Below are positions 8,731-15,896 of a stretch of DNA of 35,110 nt, one piece after another. The stretch's first letter is position 1, and the number at the start of each line of letters is the position of its first letter. A program made the position numbers and the translations under genes. The notes beneath the pieces are model-generated. The model made no database searches, had not been told where the DNA came from, and saw nothing but the letters and a program-made list of their open reading frames with translations. Where the stretch lies: contig CAMLNA010000032.1 of assembly GCA_946481025.1 (NCBI GenBank), positions 1 through 35,110 on the forward strand, read 5' to 3'. The stretch comes from an uncultured Rivibacter sp. GTDB lineage: Bacteria > Pseudomonadota > Gammaproteobacteria > Burkholderiales > Burkholderiaceae.

Positions 8731-9540
8731 TCAGCGTGCGGCGGCCAGCTGCCGCAGGGCCTCGGCGGTGGCGGGGTCGGCCGGGAAGAACGACTCGATG
8801 GCCAGCTCGGACAGCGTGACCTCCACCGGCGTGCCGAACAGCGTGGTGGTCCCCAGGAAGGACAGCGTCCCCGCGGGCGTGACGAGCTGGAAGGGCACCA
8901 CCACGCCGGCGTAATCCGGCTCGGCCCCGTTCGGCAGCGCGGTGCCGGCCGGCACCGGGTAGTCCTGCACCTCGGCCAGCAGCGCGGCCAGCACCGGGTC
9001 GGCGGTGAGCTGCACCTGGTGATGCAGCCTTGCCAGCAGGTGCGCGCGCCACTGCGCCAGGTTGGCCAGGCGCGGCGCCAGCCCCTTGGGATGCACGCTC
9101 AGGCGCAGCACGTTCACCGGTGGCTCCAGCAGTGCGGCATCCACGCCTTCGAGCAGCAGCGGCACCACCGCGTTGGCGGCCACCAGGTGCCAGTGGCGGT
9201 CGATCGCGATGGCCGGGTAGGGCTCGTGCGCCGCCAGCACGAGGTCGATGGCCTTGCGTGCCGCCTGCATGGCCGGGTCCGTCAACGGCCGCTCCTGGAA
9301 CACGGCGGCGAAGCCGGCCGCGGTGAGCAGCACGTTGCGCTCGCGCAAGGGGATCTCCAACCGCTCGGCCAGGTGCAGCAGCATCTCGCGGCTGGGCAGC
9401 GAGCGGCCGGTCTCCACGAAGCTCAGGTGGCGCGTCGAGATGTCGGCCTCGAGCGCGAGGTCGAGCTGGCTCATGCGACGGCGCTGGCGCCATTCGCGCA
9501 GCATCACGCCAACGGGTTGCGGGCCATGGGGGTGGTTCAT
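8731..9540 (-). CDS. XRE-family regulator with MmyB-like ligand-binding domain
   Basis: 269 residues. The N-terminal helix-turn-helix is clear: LREWRQRRRMSQLDLALEAD, ISTRHLSFVETGRSLPSREML. The remainder (about 90-265) matches the MmyB-like ligand-binding domain common in proteobacterial XRE regulators (YPAIAIDRHWHLVAANA, NVLRLSVHPKGLAPRL, LSELAIESFFPAD). These are one-component DNA-binding regulators whose effector is usually unknown, possibly a hydrophobic molecule. It starts 36 bp after the MFS exporter gene on the same strand, so it may be transcribed with it. ATG at 9540. Confidence 0.88.
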   Translation of the reverse strand: MNHPHGPQPVGVMLREWRQRRRMSQLDLALEADISTRHLSFVETGRSLPSREMLLHLAERLEIPLRERNVLLTAAGFAAVFQERPLTDPAMQAARKAIDLVLAAHEPYPAIAIDRHWHLVAANAVVPLLLEGVDAALLEPPVNVLRLSVHPKGLAPRLANLAQWRAHLLARLHHQVQLTADPVLAALLAEVQDYPVPAGTALPNGAEPDYAGVVVPFQLVTPAGTLSFLGTTTLFGTPVEVTLSELAIESFFPADPATAEALRQLAAAR

Positions 9541-9576
9541 GCCGGCGACGATAACGCAGCGCCGGCCGCGCCTCCA

Positions 9577-10875
9577 TTACGTGGGAGGTAGCTGCGCGGC
9601 ATCGCGCACCCGGGGCATCGGCGAGGCGACGAGCGCGAGCAGCACGGTGGCCAGCAGCGCCAGGCCCATGCCGCCGAACACCTGTGCCGCCGACACGCCG
9701 CGCAGCAGCCAGCCGGTGGCCGCGCCAGCCAGCGGTGCCAGGCCCATGAAGATGAACATGAACAAACTCATCGTGCGGCCCAGCAACCGTCGCGGCACGC
9801 GCTGCTGGATCCAGGTGAACACGCTCACCTGGATGAACCCGCCCAGCAGGCCGATGGCCAGCAGCAGTGTGGCGGCCTGCCAGCTCGCCTGGACGAACGC
9901 CATGGGCAGGAACAGCAGGCCCACCAGCGCGTCCACCAGAAGCAGGGTCGTGCCCAGGCCGCCGGCGCGCAGGCCCGGACGCGCCGCCGACAGCGCCATG
10001 CCGGCCAGCGTGCCGGCGCCGTGCGCACCCATCAGCAGCCCGAAGCCGCCGGCACCCACGCCGAGCTGCACGGTCGCGAGCACGGGCATGGCGACCTGCA
10101 CCGGCCCGGAGACCAGCAGGGCGACGATCGACCAGTAGAGGAAGCAGGTGCGCAACTCGCGGTCCTGCCAGCAGGCGCGAAGTCCTTCGGCCACGTCAGC
10201 CAGCATGGCGCGCCGCGCCGCGGTGCCCGGCTCGGCCGCGGGTGCGCGGGTGGGCACCTTCGCGAGCGTCCAGGCCGACAGCGCATAGCTTGCCGCGTCG
10301 AATCCGAAGGCCAGGGCGAGGCCGGCCGCATCGGCGCCGGTACCGGCGGCGGTGTCGCCGAACAGCGCGATCAGCGCGCCCGCCAGCAGCGGGCCGATGA
10401 AGAAGGTGAGCTGGCGCAGGCTCATCATCAGCCCGTTGGCGGCCTGCAGCCTTTCGGGCGGCACCACGTGCGGCAGCATCGACGTGCCGGCCGGGATGCT
10501 GAATGCGGTGGCCACGCCGATGCCGGCGGCCAGCGCATAGACCATCCACAGCGACAGGCTGCCTGCGACCACCAGCGCGGCCAGCACAGCCAGCAGCACG
10601 GTGTTCACATGCTTGGTGAGCATCAGCACGCGCTTGGGCGAGTAGCGGTCGACGAAGGCGCCGCCCACCAGCAGCAGCAGCGCCCGCGGCACGCTGATGA
10701 CCGCCAGCACGGTGCCCAGCACCAGCGGATCACCGGTCATGCGCAGCACGAGCCACGGCAGGGCCACCAGCGTGAACTGGTCGCCCAGCATCGAAATGAA
10801 TGCGCCGCCCATCCACCAGCGGAAGTTGGGCCTGGCGTCTGCAGTGCGGCGTGGGGGAGTTGCCTGGGAATCCAT
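9577..10875 (-). CDS. MFS exporter, probable drug efflux pump
   Basis: 432 residues with about 12 hydrophobic helices and the typical opening of an MFS exporter (FRWWMGGAFISMLGDQFTLVALPWLVL). Motif A-like FVDRYSPKRVLM follows TM2. It has the layout of EntS/macrolide-efflux-type MFS proteins. ATG at 10875 is preferred over the longer frame because AAGGA lies 7 nt upstream and because the longer start at 10917 would lie inside the promoter dyad at 10912-10928. A MerR/TipAS regulator lies immediately upstream and its likely operator sits in the gap, so the pump is probably induced by a compound the regulator binds. The substrate is unknown. Confidence 0.88.
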   Translation of the reverse strand: MDSQATPPRRTADARPNFRWWMGGAFISMLGDQFTLVALPWLVLRMTGDPLVLGTVLAVISVPRALLLLVGGAFVDRYSPKRVLMLTKHVNTVLLAVLAALVVAGSLSLWMVYALAAGIGVATAFSIPAGTSMLPHVVPPERLQAANGLMMSLRQLTFFIGPLLAGALIALFGDTAAGTGADAAGLALAFGFDAASYALSAWTLAKVPTRAPAAEPGTAARRAMLADVAEGLRACWQDRELRTCFLYWSIVALLVSGPVQVAMPVLATVQLGVGAGGFGLLMGAHGAGTLAGMALSAARPGLRAGGLGTTLLLVDALVGLLFLPMAFVQASWQAATLLLAIGLLGGFIQVSVFTWIQQRVPRRLLGRTMSLFMFIFMGLAPLAGAATGWLLRGVSAAQVFGGMGLALLATVLLALVASPMPRVRDAAQLPPT

Positions 10876-10902
10876 GGTGAGTCCTTGCCTGAAACGGCTC
10901 GG

Positions 10903-10933
10903 ACTGTGAAGCCTCACGTTGCGTGAGGGTCAA
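10903..10933 (-). promoter_or_regulatory. MerR-type promoter with TipA-like operator driving the MFS gene
   Basis: On the minus strand: -35 TTGACC (10933 to 10928), a 19-bp spacer (10927 to 10909), then -10 CACAGT (10908 to 10903). A perfect dyad CCTCACGTTGCGTGAGG (10912-10928, 7-bp arms, 3-bp centre) fills the spacer. The overlong 19-bp spacer with a central dyad is the hallmark of promoters activated by MerR-family proteins. The dyad closely resembles the Streptomyces tipA operator as I recall it. The -35 contains the TGA stop codon of the MerR gene. The expected transcript start is about 15-20 nt before the MFS ATG. Confidence 0.75.
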
Positions 10934-11943
10934 GCTTCCTGTCGCTCGGCGGCCTTGCGGGCTTCCTGCAGGAAGGCGCGCACCGGCGGTTCGAGCATCC
11001 CCGTGGCCGCCAGCATCGGTTCGTTGTCATAGGCGCTCAGCAGGGCCTGCTGCACTGCCGTGTCGCCGCCGGTCAGGCGGTCGAGCAGGGCCTGCCGGCG
11101 TTGCACCAGGGCCTGCGCCGCGCGCCCTGCCGGTGCGCCGCCGCGGCGCATCAGGGCCCGGGCGTCGCGGTTCAATGCCTGCCAGTCCTCGTCGGCCACG
11201 TTGCCGAAGCGGCGCAACTGCTCGATGTCGAAATACTTGGAAAGCACCGCCATGCGCGCGTTGCTGGCCGCGCGCACATAGCGCGTCATGGCGAGGTCGG
11301 GCCCTTCTCCGCGCAACGCCTGGGCGTCGCGCTCGTACATCTCGCCCCAGCGGGCCATCAAGTCGAAGTCGCCGTTCATCCAGCGCAGCATCAGGCGCAT
11401 CCACCGGTGGATCACCGGCTGGATCTGCGGCGAGTCGGGCGGCACGCCGCGCTCCATGGCGTCTCGCACCGCGGCGAAGAGCGGCGGCCATTCGGGCTTC
11501 ACCTTCTGGTAGTTCTCGAAGATGGTCTTGAGCTCGGCCGCGCTGAAGTACTTGCCGTAGGTGGCCATCAGCGACAGCGAGGCCAGCAGGTCGCGCGTCT
11601 CCGGCTGCGCGCCCTGGGCGAACCGTTCCTGCAGCAGCGCGAGGCGGCTGCGCAGCTCGGTGGCCTGGGCGATGTCGTGGTCGAGCGCGCGGATCTGGCG
11701 CGCAATGATCGCGGGCAGCGACTCGCCGCCGTCGGCCAGCAGCGTGCCGACCTCGGCGAGGCCCAGGCCCAGATGGCGCAAGGCCTGAACCGCATGCAGC
11801 CGTGCCACGTCGGCATGGCTGTAGAGGCGGTAGCCGGCCTCGGAACGGGCAGAGGGGCACAGCAGGCCGATGCTGTCGTAGTGGTGCAGGGTGCGCACCG
11901 TGAGCCCGGTGTGCCGGGCCAGCTCTCCTACCTTCAGCAGCAC
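10930..11943 (-). CDS. MerR-family regulator with TipAS-like drug-binding domain
   Basis: 337 residues. The MerR DNA-binding domain is textbook: KVGELARHTGLTVRTLHHYDSIGLL, then GYRLYSHADVARLHAVQALRHLGLGLAEV, and a dimerisation coiled coil (about 75-115). The C-terminal part has the TipAS layout (YGKYFSAAEL, EWPPLFAAVRDAMERGVPPDSP, IHRWMRL), the all-helical fold that binds thiopeptides and albicidin in TipA and AlbA. At 337 residues it is longer than TipAL, with extra helical sequence at the C-terminus. The start is GTG at 11943; no ATG fits. It ends 54 bp before the MFS gene, which it probably activates. Confidence 0.9.
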   Translation of the reverse strand: MLLKVGELARHTGLTVRTLHHYDSIGLLCPSARSEAGYRLYSHADVARLHAVQALRHLGLGLAEVGTLLADGGESLPAIIARQIRALDHDIAQATELRSRLALLQERFAQGAQPETRDLLASLSLMATYGKYFSAAELKTIFENYQKVKPEWPPLFAAVRDAMERGVPPDSPQIQPVIHRWMRLMLRWMNGDFDLMARWGEMYERDAQALRGEGPDLAMTRYVRAASNARMAVLSKYFDIEQLRRFGNVADEDWQALNRDARALMRRGGAPAGRAAQALVQRRQALLDRLTGGDTAVQQALLSAYDNEPMLAATGMLEPPVRAFLQEARKAAERQEA

Positions 11944-12066
11944 GGTGGGGCTCCGGTTGGGGGAAGGCGCAGTCTATGACCTGCGAGGTAATCGACGCGG
12001 TGCAGCCGCCCTCCGATCATGCGTGCGAAGCCTCCCGGTCGGGCGGCACATCGCAAGGAGACAGCC

Positions 12067-12477
12067 ATGAACATGTTCCGTCCCTCCACCCTGCTGCGTC
12101 GAACCCTGGCCGTGGATGCCGCCACCGGCGCCGCCTGCGGCGCGCTGATGGTGCTGACGCAGGGCCCGCTTGCCGATCTGCTGGGCCTGCCGGCGCCGCT
12201 GCTGCACTACGCCGGCCTCGGCCTGCTGCCCTTTGCCGCCGCGTTGCTGCTGATGGCGCTGGGCGAGGCCCTGCCGCGTGCGGCGGTGTGGGTGGTGATC
12301 GCCTGCAATGTGGGCTGGGTGCTCGGCTGCCTGGGCTTGCTCGTGGGTTCGTGGGTGTCGCCCACCTTCCTTGGCCAGGCCTTCCTCGTGGTGCAGATCG
12401 TCGTCGTGCTGGCGCTGACGGAGCTCGAGTTCATGGGGCTTCGCCGCAGCGGCATGCCGCTGCTGGCGGCAGCCTGA
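12067..12477 (+). CDS. Small four-helix integral membrane protein, unknown function
   Basis: 136 residues with four predicted membrane helices (about 13-35, 45-66, 71-91, 97-120) and short loops; no catalytic or metal-binding motif is visible. ATG at 12067 is chosen because AAGGAG (12055-12060) sits 6 nt upstream; the frame is open further upstream but without ribosome-binding support. It is divergent from the MerR regulator gene, with a 123-bp gap containing the short dyad ACCT-GCG-AGGT (11979-11989), and stops 9 bp before a SoxR-like promoter. It resembles small uncharacterised membrane proteins of betaproteobacteria; I do not assign a function. Confidence 0.78.
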   Translation: MNMFRPSTLLRRTLAVDAATGAACGALMVLTQGPLADLLGLPAPLLHYAGLGLLPFAAALLLMALGEALPRAAVWVVIACNVGWVLGCLGLLVGSWVSPTFLGQAFLVVQIVVVLALTELEFMGLRRSGMPLLAAA

Positions 12478-12486
12478 ACGAGGGGC

Positions 12487-12517
12487 TTGACCTGAAGGTT
12501 GATTGAGGTTGCAGACT
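12487..12517 (+). promoter_or_regulatory. SoxR-like promoter (19-bp spacer) upstream of ABM monooxygenase
   Basis: -35 TTGACC (12487-12492), 19-bp spacer, -10 CAGACT (12512-12517). The box CCTGAAGGTTGATTGAGG (12491-12508) matches the SoxR consensus CCTCAAGTTAACTTGAGG at 13 of 18 positions, including the outer CCT.AAG and TTGAGG. Spacer length and box position are those of SoxR-activated promoters. No soxR gene lies in the window; the nearby MerR protein has a different operator. Confidence 0.65.
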
Positions 12518-12541
12518 GCCTGCACCTCGATCGAACCTCAA
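12503..12541 (+). promoter_or_regulatory. Inverted repeat in the monooxygenase leader
   Basis: TTGAGGTT (12503-12510) and AACCTCAA (12534-12541) are perfect 8-bp inverted arms spanning the -10 and the transcript start. The second arm runs into the AAGGAG ribosome-binding site (12540-12545). It could be a second binding site or a DNA cruciform. It cannot fold wholly in RNA, because the first arm lies upstream of the expected start. Confidence 0.35.
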
Positions 12542-12551
12542 GGAGCCACAC

Positions 12552-12884
12552 ATGCCTCAAGCCGCCCGCAACACTGCATCGCTGTACCGCATCGACAGGT
12601 TCGACGTGCCGGCCTCTGCGCTCGAAGCCTTCATGGAGCGCCTGCGCCACGTGCAGCAGGCGCTCGATCCGCAGCCCGGCTGCCTGCAGAACCTCGTGCT
12701 CGCACAGCCCGGCGAAGGCGGTGAAGCCAGGGTGGTCACCATCGTCGAATGGGCCAGCGCGGAGGCCGCGGCCGGCGCCAGGGCCGTCATGCAGCAGCGC
12801 TACGCCCGGGAAGGCTTCGACCCTGCGGCCTTCATGAAGCAGCTCGGCGTGCGGGCGGACTTCGGCGCCTACCGCAACGCCTGA
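12552..12884 (+). CDS. Antibiotic biosynthesis monooxygenase (ABM) domain protein
   Basis: 110 residues, a single ABM ferredoxin-like domain: YRIDRFDVPASALEAFMERL, then VTIVEWASAEAAAGARAVM. Members are small cofactor-free or quinol monooxygenases and are usually dimeric. ATG at 12552 follows AAGGAG by 6 nt. The gene has its own promoter of SoxR type. In Pseudomonas aeruginosa the small SoxR regulon includes PA2274, a putative monooxygenase, so a role in handling redox-cycling compounds such as quinones or phenazines is a reasonable inference. It converges on the FKBP gene with a 10-bp gap and no obvious terminator. Confidence 0.82.
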   Translation: MPQAARNTASLYRIDRFDVPASALEAFMERLRHVQQALDPQPGCLQNLVLAQPGEGGEARVVTIVEWASAEAAAGARAVMQQRYAREGFDPAAFMKQLGVRADFGAYRNA

Positions 12885-12894
12885 GCCTGCGGTC

Positions 12895-13242
12895 TCAGAC
12901 CCCCAGCAATTCCACTTCGAACAGCAGCGTGGCGTTCGGCGGGATCACGCCGCCGGCGCCGCGCGCGCCGTAGCCCAGCTGCGGCGGGATCACCAGGCGG
13001 CGGGTGCCGCCCACCTGCATGCCTTGCACGCCTTCGTCCCAGCCGCGGATCACCATGCCGGCGCCCAGCGGGAATTCGAAGGGGTCGTTGCGGTCCTTGC
13101 TGGAGTCGAACTTGGCGCCGGCCTGGCCGTTTTCATAGAGCCAGCCGGTGTAGTGCACGGTGACCTGCTGCCCGGCCTGGGCGGTGGCGCCGGTGCCTTG
13201 TTTCGTGTCTTCGTACTGGAGCCCGGATGCGGTGGTGATCAT
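12895..13242 (-). CDS. FKBP-type peptidyl-prolyl cis-trans isomerase
   Basis: 115 residues, one complete FKBP domain: GLQYEDTKQGTG, VTVHYTGWLYENGQAGAKFDSS, FEFPLGAGMVIRGWDEGVQGMQVGG, RRLVIPPQLGYG and IPPNATLLFEVELL. It catalyses cis-trans isomerisation of Xaa-Pro bonds. No signal peptide, so it is probably a cytoplasmic folding helper. The ATG at 13242 has no Shine-Dalgarno; the preceding transcript is a CCACC-rich run (complement of the GGT repeat at 13243-13253). That suggests leaderless-like or weak initiation. Confidence 0.93.
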   Translation of the reverse strand: MITTASGLQYEDTKQGTGATAQAGQQVTVHYTGWLYENGQAGAKFDSSKDRNDPFEFPLGAGMVIRGWDEGVQGMQVGGTRRLVIPPQLGYGARGAGGVIPPNATLLFEVELLGV

Positions 13243-13253
13243 GGTGGTGGTGG

Positions 13254-13303
13254 TAGTGACTGGTGACCAGGGGAGTGCATTGTGACCGGCGACACGTCAT
13301 CAC
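13254..13303. repeat. Degenerate GTGAC heptamers between FKBP and kinase genes
   Basis: Heptads TAGTGAC and TGGTGAC (13254-13267), then after a 12-bp interruption TTGTGAC and CGGCGAC (13280-13293), followed by an inverted CGTCATCACC. The motif and the switch of orientation match the repeat at 14-90. It lies in the divergent promoter region of the FKBP and kinase genes. Confidence 0.5.
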
Positions 13304-13357
13304 CCCAACGGCGTGAGCTAAGCTGCCGCCTGTTTGCCCTTCCGTCCCCCGGCCCCC

Positions 13358-15094
13358 ATGACGCAAGACACGCCGCCTCCCGAACATGACGCGCTGCAGC
13401 CCGGCACCCGGCTGGGCGAGTTCGAGATCCAGCGCGTGCTGGGCGTCGGCGGCTTCGGCATCGTGTACCTCGCCTTCGACCACGCGCTCGAAAGGCTGGT
13501 GGCGCTGAAGGAATACATGCCCCAGGCCCTGGCCGCGCGCGGCCAGGGCGCCTCGGTGTCGATCCGCTCGACCTCCCACGTCGAGACCTTCGGTGTCGGA
13601 CTGCGCTCCTTCGTCAACGAAGCCAAGCTGCTGGCGCGCTTCGACCACCCGTCGCTGGTGAAGGTCTACCGCTTCTGGGAAGACAACGGCACCGCCTACA
13701 TGGTGATGCCCTACTACCAGGGCCGCACGTTGCGCGACGTGCGCAGGAGCATGGAGCAGCCGCCGGGCGAGGCCTGGCTGCGCGACCTGCTGGAGCCGCT
13801 GCTGGGCGCGCTGGACGTGCTGCACAAGGAACAGGTCTACCACCGCGACATCGCGCCCGACAACATCCTGCTGCTGGCCAACGGCCAGCCGGTGCTGCTG
13901 GACTTCGGCGCCGCCCGTCGCGTCATCGGCGACCGCACCCAGACCCTCACCGCCATCCTCAAGCCCAACTTCGCGCCCATCGAGCAGTACGCCGAAACGG
14001 CCGGCCTGCGGCAAGGCCCCTGGACCGACCTGTACGCGCTGGGCGCGGTGATGCACTTCTGCCTGACCGGCCGGCCGCCCACGCCCGCGGCGGCGCGGGC
14101 GGTGCACGACGAGCTGCCCACGGCGCGCAGCGTGGCGGCCACGCTGGCCGGCGAAGCCCATCTTCACTACAGCGAGGCCTTTGTCGGCGCCGTCGACGCC
14201 TGTCTCACCGTCCGCCCGCAGGGGCGGCCGGAAAACGTGGCGGCCCTGCAGGCGCTGCTGCGCGGCGAGGGCTCGGCACAGGCGACGGGCGAGGCCGCGT
14301 CGTCCACCACGGCCTTTGCGCCCACGCAGCCTCATTCGTCGGCGCGGCCGGCGACGCCGGCCTACGCCCCCACGCAGCACGAGGCCACGGTGGTGGCCCC
14401 CCGCGCGCCGCAGACGGCCTGGGCGCCGGCCGCCGGGCCGGCGCCGGTGGAGTCGGCCCGGCCTCCCGCGCAGCAGTCCGCGGCCGGACGCCGCCGCTGG
14501 CCCATGGCCGCCGTGGGCATCGTGCCGATCGTGTTCGCCGGGCTGCTGTGGTATGCGACGTCGAAACCCGAGCGCGGCCCGGCCGGGGCGCAGGCGGGCG
14601 CCTCGTCTCCTGCGGCGTCGCAGGTGGCGGTGCCGGCCAGCGGGCCGGCCGAGACGGTGGCGCAGGCTGCCAGCCCGGGCATGGTGGCGGCTTCGCAGGA
14701 GGCTCCCGCGAGCACGGCGGCCGTTGCGCTTGCACCGGCCGCGACGGCGCCGCCGAGCCCGGCACCGGCGGCAGCGCCCACGCCGCGCACGCGTGCCAGG
14801 CCGACCCAGGAGCCGCTGCCCGCGCGCGCTGATGCGGGCGAACCCGACCCGGCGCCGCGGCGGTCGCAGCCGTCTCAGCGGCCTGCACCGGCAGACGCCA
14901 CCGCGGCAGCTGCTGCCGCGCCGGCGGCTCAGGCCGGCCCGCGCAGCCCGCGCGAAGCCTGCGGCAGCCGCGTGCTGCTGGCGCTGTTCCTGTGCATGAA
15001 GCGCGAATGCGAGAAGCCGGAGTTCGCCAGCCACGCGCAATGCAAGCGGGTGCGCGAACAGGAAGAAGCGAACCAGCGGGCCTACCAGCCCTGA
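13358..15094 (+). CDS. Membrane-anchored Ser/Thr protein kinase (Hanks type)
   Basis: 578 residues. The kinase domain (about 22-275) shows the Gly-rich loop GVGGFGIVYLA (about 28), Lys in ALKEY (about 50), HRDIAPDN (about 162) and LLDFG (about 183). The catalytic-loop Lys after HRD is Ala here, a known variant in proteobacterial kinases with an APIEQY activation segment. A low-complexity Ala/Pro linker precedes one TM helix (about 380-400), and a second Ala/Pro-rich region leads to a short C-terminal segment with four Cys (CGSR, LCMKREC, AQCKR), probably periplasmic. ATG 13358 is preferred to an upstream TTG at 13334, though neither has a clear Shine-Dalgarno. No phosphatase or FHA gene adjoins it. 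Confidence 0.88.
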   Translation: MTQDTPPPEHDALQPGTRLGEFEIQRVLGVGGFGIVYLAFDHALERLVALKEYMPQALAARGQGASVSIRSTSHVETFGVGLRSFVNEAKLLARFDHPSLVKVYRFWEDNGTAYMVMPYYQGRTLRDVRRSMEQPPGEAWLRDLLEPLLGALDVLHKEQVYHRDIAPDNILLLANGQPVLLDFGAARRVIGDRTQTLTAILKPNFAPIEQYAETAGLRQGPWTDLYALGAVMHFCLTGRPPTPAAARAVHDELPTARSVAATLAGEAHLHYSEAFVGAVDACLTVRPQGRPENVAALQALLRGEGSAQATGEAASSTTAFAPTQPHSSARPATPAYAPTQHEATVVAPRAPQTAWAPAAGPAPVESARPPAQQSAAGRRRWPMAAVGIVPIVFAGLLWYATSKPERGPAGAQAGASSPAASQVAVPASGPAETVAQAASPGMVAASQEAPASTAAVALAPAATAPPSPAPAAAPTPRTRARPTQEPLPARADAGEPDPAPRRSQPSQRPAPADATAAAAAAPAAQAGPRSPREACGSRVLLALFLCMKRECEKPEFASHAQCKRVREQEEANQRAYQP

Positions 15095-15133
15095 CGGGTG
15101 GCGACCCGTGGGCGGCGACGGGTGACCGGCGCT
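15092..15133. repeat. Degenerate heptamer repeat between kinase and ABC ATPase genes
   Basis: Units TGACGGG, TGGCGAC, CCGTGGG, CGGCGAC, GGGTGAC and CGGCGCT run in 7-bp phase from the kinase stop codon to the end of the convergent ABC ATPase gene. The kinase TGA lies in the first unit. This is the third copy of the heptamer family in the window, and it fills the whole gap between two convergent genes, where a terminator would be expected. Confidence 0.5.
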
Positions 15134-15896
15134 ATTCGCGGGACAGGAACTGCTGCAGTTCGGGCGTCCGGGGGGCGCCGAAGAGTTCTTCCGGCGGGCC
15201 GATCTCGTGGATGCGGCCGGCGTGCATGAAGACCACGCGGTCGCTCACCTTGCGGGCGAAGTTCATCTCGTGGGTCACCATCAGGAGCGTCATGCCGTCG
15301 TCGGCCAGGCTCTCCACGACGCGCAGCACCTCGCCCACCAGCTCGGGGTCGAGCGCGGAGGTGATCTCGTCGCACAGCAGCACTGCCGGCTCCATGGCGA
15401 GCGCGCGGGCGATGGCCACCCGCTGCTGCTGACCGCCCGACAACTGCTCGGGCAGGGCGTCGAACTTCTCCGCCAGCCCCACCCGCGCGAGCAGCCGCTT
15501 CGCCTGTTCCTCGCCCCTGACCGGCAGGGTCTTCTTCACCAGCCGGGGCGCCAGCATCACGTTGCGCCCGGCGCTCAGGTGCGGGAACAGGTTGAAGCTC
15601 TGGAAGATCATGCCCACGTGCTGCCGCAGCTCGCGCATCGCGCGCGGGTTGCCGTGCTCGAGCGCCTGGCCGTCCACGCTGAGCGAGCCTTCGTCGAAGC
15701 TCTCGAGCCCGTTGATGCAGCGAAGCAGCGTGCTCTTGCCGGAGCCGCTCTTGCCGATGATGGCGATGACCTCGCCGCGGGCCACCGTGAGGTCGATGCC
15801 CTTGAGCACCTCGTTCTGGCCGAATCGCTTGCGCAGCCCGCGGATCTCGACGATGCCCGGCTTGCCGGGAGCGGGTGCCTCAACGGCGAGCGACAT
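15132..15896 (-). CDS. Polar amino-acid ABC transporter ATP-binding protein
   Basis: 254 residues, the energising subunit of the importer encoded by this gene and the three upstream. Walker A GKSGSGKST, Q-loop MIFQSFNLFPHL, signature LSGGQQQR, Walker B VLLCDE followed by TSALDPE, and H-loop THEM are all intact. The Q-loop and TSALDPELVGEVL tail are typical of the GlnQ/HisP/GltL class. ATG at 15896 has AAGGAAG upstream and overlaps the permease gene by 17 bp, consistent with translational coupling. Confidence 0.95.
   Translation of the reverse strand: MSLAVEAPAPGKPGIVEIRGLRKRFGQNEVLKGIDLTVARGEVIAIIGKSGSGKSTLLRCINGLESFDEGSLSVDGQALEHGNPRAMRELRQHVGMIFQSFNLFPHLSAGRNVMLAPRLVKKTLPVRGEEQAKRLLARVGLAEKFDALPEQLSGGQQQRVAIARALAMEPAVLLCDEITSALDPELVGEVLRVVESLADDGMTLLMVTHEMNFARKVSDRVVFMHAGRIHEIGPPEELFGAPRTPELQQFLSRE

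Noticed and set aside
15880..15896. Frameshift between permease and ATPase genes
   Set aside because: Both proteins are full-length with intact ends; the 17-bp overlap is an ordinary translational-coupling overlap.
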